Source of the DNA: Streptomyces sp. NBC_01408 | Lineage (GTDB): Bacteria; Actinomycetota; Actinomycetes; Streptomycetales; Streptomycetaceae | Length of the DNA stretch: 64,000 nucleotides | Reading direction: 5' to 3' | Assembly: GCF_026340255.1 (NCBI RefSeq) | Contig: NZ_JAPEPJ010000001.1 | Coordinates: forward strand, 4,557,501 to 4,621,500 | Shown: positions 53,242-60,379 of the stretch, piece by piece | How positions within the stretch are numbered: the stretch's first letter is position 1 | How the letters are laid out: every line of letters begins with the position of its first letter | Translations under genes and position numbers: made by a program | Notes under the pieces: model-generated | The model's database searches: none | What the model saw: only the letters and a program-made list of their open reading frames with translations | What the model was told of the DNA's origin: nothing

Positions 53242-54270
53242 GTGCAGCCCGAGCCGCGGCCCCGACCGCCGCAGGACCTCCCCGCCGCCGCGTTGTCCAC
53301 CGGCGCCGTGGCCCGGCACCTCGGGGTCTCGCCGACCACACTGCGTTCCTGGGAGCGCCGGTACGCGATCGGCCCGGCCCACCGCGAGGACGGCCGCCAC
53401 CGCCGCTGGACCCCGCAGGACATCGCCCGCCTCGAGCTGATGTGCCGGCTCACCGCACGCGGGGTACCCCCCGCCGAGGCCGCCCGGACCGCACGTGGCG
53501 CGGCCCCCGCCGGCCCGGCCCGGCCGCCGCGGGGCGGGCCCGGCGGGCAGGGGGCCCTGGCCCTCGGCGAGGTACGCCCGGAATGCAAGGGGCTCGCGCG
53601 GGCCGCCGTACGACTGGACGCGTCCGCCGTGCAGGAGCTGCTGGAGGCTGCCCTCGCGGAACTCGGCCTGGTCACCGCGTGGGAGGAGGTCATCGCGCCG
53701 ACCCTGCACGCGGTGGGCCGCAAATGGGCCTCGGCGGGGGAGCGTTACGTGGAGGTGGAACACCTGCTGTCCTGGCACGTCTCCGGGGCCATGCACAGGA
53801 TCCGGCCCGCGCCGGGGCCGCCGCGCACCCCGTCCGTACTCCTCGCGTGCGTGCCCGGCGAGCAGCACAGCCTGCCCATCGAGGCGCTGGCCGCTGCCCT
53901 CGGGGAACGGGGCCTGCCGGTACGGATGTTCGGCGCCGCCCTGCCCGCCGAGGCGCTGCGCGATGCCGTACGCCGGACCGGGCCGCGGGCGGTCGTGCTG
54001 TGGGCGCAGTCCCGGACGACCGCCGACCCGGCTCTGGCCCGGGCGGTGGCGGGCATCGAATGGGGCCTGCGCGGCGCCCGCGGGCACTCCGCGCTGCTGC
54101 TGGCCGGGCCCGGCTGGGGCGCGGGCACCGCGGACCCGCGTACCGGGCGGCTGTTCGGGTTGCGCTCGGGACTCGACGTCATCGCGGAGCTGGCAGCGGG
54201 CGGGCTTCCGGCCGGCGGGCTTCCAGCGACCGGCGCAGCACCAGCAGGGCCCGCCGCATATGGCTCTTGA
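53242..54270 (+). CDS. litR: LitR-like MerR-family regulator with B12-binding domain
   Basis: 342 residues. The MerR HTH STGAVARHLGVSPTTLRSWE, RRYAIGPAHREDGRHRRWTP lies at residues 19-57. A helical bundle with Trp162 and Glu173-His174 (RKWASAGERYVEVEHLLSWH) corresponds to the Trp/Glu-His that cap the upper face of adenosylcobalamin in CarH/LitR. ACVPGEQHSLPIEALAAAL supplies a candidate lower-ligand His209, but the usual DxHxxG is changed to ExHSLP. GTG 53242 starts 9 bp after the MITE. The stop region overlaps the ECF sigma gene by 92 bp. It probably represses light-induced genes in the dark. Confidence 0.82.
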   Translation: MQPEPRPRPPQDLPAAALSTGAVARHLGVSPTTLRSWERRYAIGPAHREDGRHRRWTPQDIARLELMCRLTARGVPPAEAARTARGAAPAGPARPPRGGPGGQGALALGEVRPECKGLARAAVRLDASAVQELLEAALAELGLVTAWEEVIAPTLHAVGRKWASAGERYVEVEHLLSWHVSGAMHRIRPAPGPPRTPSVLLACVPGEQHSLPIEALAAALGERGLPVRMFGAALPAEALRDAVRRTGPRAVVLWAQSRTTADPALARAVAGIEWGLRGARGHSALLLAGPGWGAGTADPRTGRLFGLRSGLDVIAELAAGGLPAGGLPATGAAPAGPAAYGS

Positions 54271-54769
54271 CGGTGCCCAGCGGCAGCCCGGTGCGGGCCG
54301 CGATCTGGGTCTGGGTCAGGTCCCCGTAGAAGGCCAGGCACACCACGCGCCGCTGCGCCGACGGCAGCCGGGCCAGCTCCCCCAGGATCAGGACCCGGTC
54401 CAGGACCCGTTCCGGCTCCGGTCCCGGATGCGCGAGGGCCCCGGGATTCCGGGCGAGCTCGTCGAAGGCGCGCACGGCGGCAGCGGCCGCCCGGGTCCGC
54501 CGGGTGCGCGCCTCCAGGGCGTCGGCCACCTTGTGCCGGGTGATTCCCGTGAGCCAGGCCCCGAGCCCGCCCGGCCCCGGCCGGTAGCCGCGCCGGCCGC
54601 GCCAGGCCGCCAGGAAGACCTGCTGGGTCACGTCCTCGGCCTCGCGCTCGTCGCCCAGCGAACGGCGTGCGAGGGAGTGCACCAGCGGCCGCCAGCGCCG
54701 GTAGACGGCCTCCACGCAGTGCTCTTCGCCCGCCGCGAATCCGGCCGCGACGCGTTCCTCGTCGTCCAT
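54179..54769 (-). CDS. ECF-type RNA polymerase sigma factor (LitS-like)
   Basis: 196 residues from ATG 54769. Region 2 is VYRRWRPLVHSLARRSLGDE, REAEDVTQQVFLAAWRGRRG. Region 4 is LPSAQRRVVCLAFYGDLTQT, QIAARTGLPLGTVKSHMRRA. No anti-sigma gene is adjacent. It converges on the litR-like gene with a 92-bp overlap. In Streptomyces coelicolor LitR activates an ECF sigma (LitS) that transcribes light-induced genes including photolyases. This gene has the right type and neighbours for that role, although its orientation is different. Confidence 0.87.
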   Translation of the reverse strand: MDDEERVAAGFAAGEEHCVEAVYRRWRPLVHSLARRSLGDEREAEDVTQQVFLAAWRGRRGYRPGPGGLGAWLTGITRHKVADALEARTRRTRAAAAAVRAFDELARNPGALAHPGPEPERVLDRVLILGELARLPSAQRRVVCLAFYGDLTQTQIAARTGLPLGTVKSHMRRALLVLRRSLEARRPEARPLPAPR

Positions 54770-54869
54770 GGGCCGAGCCTCGCCACCATGGACCCGTCCG
54801 CTCAACTCGCACCGTTTCCGCATCGAAACCGCTGCTGCCCGCTGCCCGCAGCTCGTAGGCCTCCCCGCC

Positions 54870-55577
54870 TTATGCGGTGTGCAGCAGCGGCAGCCTCCGG
54901 TGCGCCAGCGACACCAGCGACACCACCACCGCGGCCGGCAGCAGCAGTTCGCCCACCGTCCAGCCGGCCCTCAGCAGCAGCGCCCCCGCCAGTCCGCCCG
55001 TGAACATCGCCAGCACCGCCAGGCCCCGGCGTACCCAGCCCGCCGTCCCGTACCCGAAGGCGGTGTCCCGCCCGAGTACCGAGCCGCCCATCAGCGCGGT
55101 CATCGACCGGGTGACCAGGGTGGTCGGCACCCCGGGCACGTCGACCCGCATGCTCGTCACGTTGCGGAACCCCATGGCCGTCGCCAGCAGCGCGGTGACC
55201 ACCATGTGCCGGGCGGTCGGACTGCCGTATCGGGGCACCAGGTCCCAGCCGGTGGCCGCCGCCGCGACGACCAGTGCGGCCTCCGTGTACAGGCCGATGC
55301 CCATCCAGCGCCACCCCCGGGCCTCCGCCGCCGACTCCATCCGGGCTCCGCCCACCGCGCCGACGGCGAAGGCCACGAGCGAGACGGCGGAGGGCAGCGC
55401 CGGGAGGTTCCCCTCCCGCGCGATGCCGAAGGCCAGGAAGAGCACGTTGCCCGTCTGCATCGCCGTGAACACCGGACCCAGCGCGAGCAGGCTCACCGCC
55501 TCGACCAGGCCCGTGACCCCCGTGAGGACGATCATCAGGGTGGCCAGCGACGGCCGGGTCGGCTGTGCGTCCTTCAT
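54870..55577 (-). CDS. DUF1275 (YoaK-like) membrane protein
   Basis: 235 residues with about six membrane segments. LMIVLTGVTGLVEAVSLLAL, FTAMQTGNVLFLAFGIA and GFRNVTSMRVDVPGVPTTLV, with TLVTRSMTALM, are the family signatures. The activity is unknown; the family has been proposed to transport small solutes. ATG 55577 is taken as the start; in-frame upstream ATGs at 55622 and 55634 would add residues without protein character. It is divergent from the histidine phosphatase gene. Confidence 0.87.
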   Translation of the reverse strand: MKDAQPTRPSLATLMIVLTGVTGLVEAVSLLALGPVFTAMQTGNVLFLAFGIAREGNLPALPSAVSLVAFAVGAVGGARMESAAEARGWRWMGIGLYTEAALVVAAAATGWDLVPRYGSPTARHMVVTALLATAMGFRNVTSMRVDVPGVPTTLVTRSMTALMGGSVLGRDTAFGYGTAGWVRRGLAVLAMFTGGLAGALLLRAGWTVGELLLPAAVVVSLVSLAHRRLPLLHTA

Positions 55578-55646
55578 GACGCCCGACAGTGACACGCCCG
55601 CCCGGCGCTCCGGCGCCGACATGCCGCAGGACATAGGCTCCGGAGG

Positions 55647-56240
55647 GTGAGTGACCTGCTGCTGGTGAGGCACGGCGAGACGGCGTGGAGCGCGGACGGA
55701 CGGCACACCGGGCGCACGGACGTGCCGCTGACGGCGCGCGGCGTGGAGGAGGCCCTCTCGCTGGCCCCGTACTTCCGGGACCGGCACCCGGCGCTGGTAC
55801 TCACCAGCCCGCTGAGCCGCGCCGTCGCCACGGCCGAACTCGCCGGGCTCACCGGCGCCCTCCCCGACCCCCACCTCCTCGAATGGGACTACGGCGGCTA
55901 CGAGGGCGTCACCACCGCGGAGATCCGGCGGACCCGTCCGGACTGGTCCCTGTGGGCCCACGGCGTCCCGCCGGGAGACACGGCGCACCCCGGCGAGAGC
56001 GCCGCCCAGGTGGGTGCCCGAGCCGACCGGGCGCTGGCCCGCGTCGCGCCGGTGCTCGCCGCGGACGAGGGCGCCGCGGTGCTGGTGGCCCACGGCCACT
56101 TCCTGCGCGTCCTCACCGCCCGCTACCTGCGGCTCGGGCCCGAGGAGGGCCGGCTGTTCCTCCTTCGGACGGGCACGGTCAGCGTGCTGTCCACGGAGCA
56201 CGGCCTCCCGGTGATCGCGGGCTGGAACATCAGCCCCTGA
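55647..56240 (+). CDS. Histidine phosphatase family protein (phosphoglycerate mutase-like)
   Basis: 197 residues. The catalytic RHG motif LLLVRHGETAWS gives the nucleophile His near residue 9. DVPLTARGVEEA, TSPLSRAVATAELAG and the second His in VLVAHGHFLRVL (near 150) complete the active site. It is a broad phosphomonoesterase; the substrate is unknown. GTG 55647 is the start. Confidence 0.9.
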   Translation: MSDLLLVRHGETAWSADGRHTGRTDVPLTARGVEEALSLAPYFRDRHPALVLTSPLSRAVATAELAGLTGALPDPHLLEWDYGGYEGVTTAEIRRTRPDWSLWAHGVPPGDTAHPGESAAQVGARADRALARVAPVLAADEGAAVLVAHGHFLRVLTARYLRLGPEEGRLFLLRTGTVSVLSTEHGLPVIAGWNISP

Positions 56241-56343
56241 CGGCCCGACACCCCAACCCCCGACGACCCAACGCCCCGAGGCCCTGTCCCACGTGCGGCC
56301 GCTCCGCCTCGCGCGGCGGCGGCGGGTGCGTGACGATGCGTAC

Positions 56344-57879
56344 ATGGCCCACGACGGCACGGCTGGTGGCGGCGGCCCGGAGCTGGAAACCACGGACGGC
56401 ACGGGACTCAAGGCGAATGCGATCGGCTTCGTCGACGCCCTCGTCATCGGCCTGAACTCCACCTCGCCCGCCTACTCCCTGGCGGCCGTCCTCGGGCCGA
56501 TCGTGGCTCTGGCCGGGATCTACGCCCCGGGCGTGATGCTGGCCTCCTTCGTGCCGATGCTGCTGATCGCCGCGGCCTTCTACTACCTCAACAAGGTCGA
56601 CCAGGACTGCGGCACGACCTTCTCGTGGGTCACCCGGGCCATGGGCCCCTGGGCCGGCTGGCTGGGCGGCTGGGCGATCGCCCTGACCGGCGTACTGGTC
56701 ATCGGTTCGCTGGCCGACGTGGCCGTCCACTTCGGACTCCTCGCCGCGGGCCTCGACAGCTGGGCCGTCAACGACCTGATCCGCCAGACGCTGGCCGTCG
56801 TCGTGATCCTGGTCATGACCGCGATCTGCGTCATCGGCACCGAACTCTCGGCCCACCTCCAGGACATCCTCATCCTGGCCCAGGTCTTCTTCCTGCTGAC
56901 CTTCGCGGTCGTCGCCATCTACCGGGTCTACGCCGATACCAGCACCCTCGACTCGATCGAGCCGTCGGTCGCCTGGCTCAACCCCTTCGGCGCCGGTGGC
57001 GCCGCGCTCACCGGCGGACTGCTGCTCGGCGTGTTCATGTACTGGGGCTGGGAGTCCGCGGTCAACCTCACCGAGGAGGTCGAGAACTCCGCCACCGCGC
57101 CCGGCAAGGCGGGCGTCTGGTCCACCGTGGTGCTGCTGGTGACCTACCTGTCCGTCGGCTTCGCCGTCGTCGCCTACGCGGGCACCACCTTCCTCGCCGA
57201 GAACGCGGGCGAGGAGGAGGCGATCTTCGCGGTACTCGCCCACGAGGTGATGGGCGGCTGGGACTGGGTCGTCCTCCTCGCGGTCTGCACCTCCGCGCTC
57301 GCCTCCACCCAGACCACGATCATCCCCGCCTCCCGCACCGCCCTGTCGATGGCCCGCCGCCACGCCCTGCCGCCCCGCCTCGCGCACATCCACCCGAGGT
57401 TCCGGACCCCGGACGTGAGCACGTGGTGGGTGGCCGGCATCGCCATCGCCTGGTACCTCGTCGTCAACCAGATCAGCGAGAACGCGCTCCTCGACTCGCT
57501 CACCGCCCTCTCCCTGCTGATCGCCTTCTACTACGCGCTCACCGGCCTGGCCTGCGCCATCTACTACCGCCGTCACCTGCTGGAGAGCCTGCACAACTTC
57601 CTGCTCATCGGGGTCGGCCCGGTGGTCGGCGCGGGCCTGCTGGCCTGGCTGCTGGTGGAGTCCGTTGCGGACATGTCGGACCCGGAGAACTCGGCCAGCG
57701 GCGTCTCCTGGTTCGGTCTCGGCCCGCCGCTCGTCATCGGGATCGTCATCGCCGTCGTCGGACTGCTCGTCATGTGCTTCTGGCGGCTGAAGGACGGCAC
57801 GTACTGGCAGGAGCGGCCCGGCGTGGTGGATCCCGACCTCGTCCACGGCACGAAGCAGAAGCCCGGGGGCGAGGCCTGA
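56344..57879 (+). CDS. APC-superfamily amino acid permease
   Basis: 511 residues with about 12 membrane helices. The GLNSTSPAYSLAAVLG and FFLLTFAVVAIYRVY regions, CGTTFSWVTRAMGPWAGWLG in the first third, and MYWGWESAVNLTEEVENSAT are typical of the AdiC/EAT-like APC transporters. ASTQTTIIPASRTALSMARR follows. The charged C-terminal tail ends VHGTKQKPGGEA. It imports an amino acid or amine; the substrate is unknown. The universal stress protein gene follows by 104 bp and is probably in the same operon. Confidence 0.9.
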   Translation: MAHDGTAGGGGPELETTDGTGLKANAIGFVDALVIGLNSTSPAYSLAAVLGPIVALAGIYAPGVMLASFVPMLLIAAAFYYLNKVDQDCGTTFSWVTRAMGPWAGWLGGWAIALTGVLVIGSLADVAVHFGLLAAGLDSWAVNDLIRQTLAVVVILVMTAICVIGTELSAHLQDILILAQVFFLLTFAVVAIYRVYADTSTLDSIEPSVAWLNPFGAGGAALTGGLLLGVFMYWGWESAVNLTEEVENSATAPGKAGVWSTVVLLVTYLSVGFAVVAYAGTTFLAENAGEEEAIFAVLAHEVMGGWDWVVLLAVCTSALASTQTTIIPASRTALSMARRHALPPRLAHIHPRFRTPDVSTWWVAGIAIAWYLVVNQISENALLDSLTALSLLIAFYYALTGLACAIYYRRHLLESLHNFLLIGVGPVVGAGLLAWLLVESVADMSDPENSASGVSWFGLGPPLVIGIVIAVVGLLVMCFWRLKDGTYWQERPGVVDPDLVHGTKQKPGGEA

Positions 57880-57983
57880 TGCCACGCCCCGATGCCCCCG
57901 ACGGTCCCTTGACGCCCGCCCCTTGAGTCCGTCCGTGAAGTCCGTCCCTGAAGCCCCGCGGGCCGCCGTGAGAGGAGACCCCG

Positions 57984-58412
57984 ATGTCCGTCGTCCTCGG
58001 GTACGACGAATCGCCCGGCGCGGAACGGGCCCTGGAGGTGGCGCTGGAGGTCGCCAGCGCCTTCGGCGAGCCCCTCGTCCTCGTCTACGGCGCCGCCGCC
58101 CCCGGCGTCACGGGGGAGGAGTACCGGGCCCACCGCGAGGCCGTCCGCCAGGCCGGGCAGAGCGCCCTCGCGCGCGCCGTCCGGGCCGCCGACGAGGCGG
58201 GGGTGCCCTCGACGGTCGAGGTGCGCGACGAGAAGCCGGCCCAGGCCCTGCTCGCCGCCGCCGAACGCCACCACGCGCGCGTCATCATCGTCGGCAGCTG
58301 GGGTGACAGCCCGATCCGCGGGGCCCTCCTCGGGTCCACCCCGCACAAGCTGCTGCACCTCTCACCCGTTCCCGTCCTGTGCGTGCCGACGGACAACCCC
58401 TCCACGAGATAG
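57984..58412 (+). CDS. Universal stress protein (UspA family)
   Basis: 142 residues. MSVVLGYDESPGAERALEVA is the first strand and helix. The ATP-binding motif IVGSWGDSPIRGALLGSTPHKLL is the G-2X-G-9X-GS/T pattern (GSWG then LLGSTP). The domain is single. It lies after the permease on the same strand, an association seen for stress-linked transport. The start ATG has AGAGGAGA upstream. Confidence 0.92.
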   Translation: MSVVLGYDESPGAERALEVALEVASAFGEPLVLVYGAAAPGVTGEEYRAHREAVRQAGQSALARAVRAADEAGVPSTVEVRDEKPAQALLAAAERHHARVIIVGSWGDSPIRGALLGSTPHKLLHLSPVPVLCVPTDNPSTR

Positions 58413-58454
58413 TGGTCCGTTGGCCTGCCTGTGGCCGAAGATCACCCCATTTTG

Positions 58455-58473
58455 CTGGGCCAATGGCCCAGTT
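58455..58473. promoter_or_regulatory. Palindrome with the shared 14-mer upstream of the FUSC gene
   Basis: CTGGGCC-AAT-GGCCCAG (58455-58471) is a perfect palindrome. Its right part plus the following TT (CCAATGGCCCAGTT, 58460-58473) is identical to the site upstream of the lrp gene. A degenerate half copy (GAGCCAGTGGGCCC) lies about 30 bp further on, so there could be two binding sites. Confidence 0.45.
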
Positions 58474-58670
58474 ATCGGAGGCTGTGTTGAGCCAGTGGGC
58501 CCTTGGATGCTTTTCTGTGTCATATCCAAGTACTTATGGCGCCGCGCAGCGCCGGACGGCAACGAGGCCGGATCCGGAGCGCGGCGCCTTCGCCGTGCCC
58601 GTCCGCCACCCACCACCCCGGGTGGCCGCCGGGCCGGCGCGCACCACTGCAAGGGGGGCGGCACACCGCC

Positions 58671-60170
58671 GTGAAGAGGATGTTCGTGGCTCCGGATCCG
58701 GGGCGTCTGAGGCTCAGGAACTCACTGCGCGCGGTGCTCGGCGTCGCTCTCGCCGTGGCCACCGCCGAGCTGTGCGGTCTGTCGCAGACCGCCTCCATCA
58801 CCGGGGGACTGGCGGCCCTGCTGGCCCTCTTCACCGTGACCGACTCGACCGTGCGCGCCCAGCGGGTCACCACGGCCCTGCTGCCCCTCGCCGGATTCCC
58901 CGTCCTCGCGCTGGCCACGACCCTCCACGGGGTACCGCTCGCCCGCGACGCGGCCTTCCTCGCCGTCGTCTTCGCCGGGGTCTACGCCCGGCGCTGGGGG
59001 CCGCGCGGGCACGCCCTCGGGATCTTCGGCTTCATGCACTTCTTCGTCACCCAGTTCCTGCACGCCGTGCCCGGGCAGCTTCCCGAGCTCTACGCCGCCG
59101 TCGGTCTGGCGCTCCTCGCCGCCGGGGCCGTGCGGTTCGTGTTCTGGCCCATCGAGCGGCGCACCCCGCCCCCCGCCGCCCCGCCGGCGCTGCCGGGCAC
59201 GGGGCTGGCCCGGCCCACCACCCGGCAGGCCTTCCAGGCCACTGCCGCCTGCGCCTTCGCGCTCGGCATCGGCCAGGCCCTGTCCGAGGACCGCTGGTAC
59301 TGGGCCGTCGGAACCGCCTGGTGGATCTTCGTGAACACCGCCTCCCGCGGGGAGACCCTCGTACGGGGCTTCCGCCGCGTCCTCGGCACCGTCATCGGCA
59401 TCGCCGCCGGTCTGCTCATCGCCGTGCCGCTGCACGGCGCGGCCGCGCCCACCGCCGTACTCGTCGCCGTATGCGTCTTCGGGATCTTCTACACCGCCCC
59501 CGTCTCGTACAGCTGGATGATGCTGGCCGTCACCGTCATGGCCGGTCTGCTCTACGGACTCCTCGGCGTGCTCCACCCCGGACTGCTGCTCCTGCGCTTC
59601 GAGGAGACCGCCGTCGGCGCCCTCGGCGCCGCCCTCGCCGTGGTGCTGGTGCTGCCCGTCACCACCCACGCCACCAACGAGGCCTGGATCCAGCGCGCCC
59701 TGCGCTGCGTGCACGCCGCCACCGGGGAGGCGGCCGCGCGGCTGGCCGGCTCGGAGTCGGCCGACCCCACCCCGCACGCCGCCGAGCTGGAGCTGCTCCT
59801 CGCCCGGGTCCGGATGGCGCTGGCACCGCTGGTGCACCCGCTCAGCCCCTTCCGCGCCCGCAAGGCCCGCGCCCGCCAGGTGATCGCGCTGCTGGACGAC
59901 TGTGCCCGGGAGGTACGCGGGCTGGTCGCGGTCGCCGCCGACCCGGCGGCCTCGCACGACGCCCGGCTCGCGGCCGCGTGCTGGCGGGTGGAGGCCGCGG
60001 TGGAGGCCCTCACCGCCGGGGAGCGGGAGCTGGAGGCGGCCACCGCCGCCGCCCGGCCGGCCGTCGCCACCGAACCGGCCCTCGTCCATCTGCACGGCCT
60101 GGAGCGGGCGCTGGCCGAGCTCGCGACGCCGCTGCGGAGTGACCCCCGGAGCCCCCTGATCCGCGCCTGA
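58671..60170 (+). CDS. FUSC-family membrane protein
   Basis: 499 residues. Two sets of membrane segments (SLRAVLGVALAVATAELCGL, then LAALLALFTVTDSTV, AQRVTTALLPLAGFPVLAL; and after residue 185 QAFQATAACAFALGIGQALS to VLVAVCVFGIFYTAPVSYSW) match the fusaric-acid-resistance/aromatic exporter fold. The soluble C-terminal region is helical. GTG 58671 is chosen with GGGGGG upstream; ATG 58680 is possible. The substrate is unknown. Confidence 0.87.
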   Translation: MKRMFVAPDPGRLRLRNSLRAVLGVALAVATAELCGLSQTASITGGLAALLALFTVTDSTVRAQRVTTALLPLAGFPVLALATTLHGVPLARDAAFLAVVFAGVYARRWGPRGHALGIFGFMHFFVTQFLHAVPGQLPELYAAVGLALLAAGAVRFVFWPIERRTPPPAAPPALPGTGLARPTTRQAFQATAACAFALGIGQALSEDRWYWAVGTAWWIFVNTASRGETLVRGFRRVLGTVIGIAAGLLIAVPLHGAAAPTAVLVAVCVFGIFYTAPVSYSWMMLAVTVMAGLLYGLLGVLHPGLLLLRFEETAVGALGAALAVVLVLPVTTHATNEAWIQRALRCVHAATGEAAARLAGSESADPTPHAAELELLLARVRMALAPLVHPLSPFRARKARARQVIALLDDCAREVRGLVAVAADPAASHDARLAAACWRVEAAVEALTAGERELEAATAAARPAVATEPALVHLHGLERALAELATPLRSDPRSPLIRA

Positions 60171-60188
60171 GTTCTGGCCTCGCCGGAG

Positions 60189-60379
60189 CCAAACCAGCCC
60201 CTCCGGCGTTTGAGGGGCGGGTCCGGGCAGAGCCCGGTGCCCGGCGGAGCCGGGTTCCTGGGGCTCCGCCCCAGACCCCGCGCCTCAAGCGCCGGCGAGG
60301 CTGGAAGTGCCCGCCCTGTGCCTCAACCGCCGGCGGGGCTGGAAGTGCCCGCCCCGCGCTTCAACCGCCGACGGGGCTG
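60189..60379. repeat. Streptomyces-type intergenic repeat block with hairpins and 38-bp tandem copies
   Basis: The block carries several hairpins (CGGGCAGAGCCCG, CCCGGCGGAGCCGGG, CTGGGGCTCCGCCCCAG) and then CTCAAGCGCCGGCGAGG and two further copies of a 38-bp unit (60283-60320, 60321-60358, and a partial copy 60359-60379). The right end covers the last codons of the HelD-like gene. This text is recognised as a family common between Streptomyces genes and probably terminates transcripts. Confidence 0.8.
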
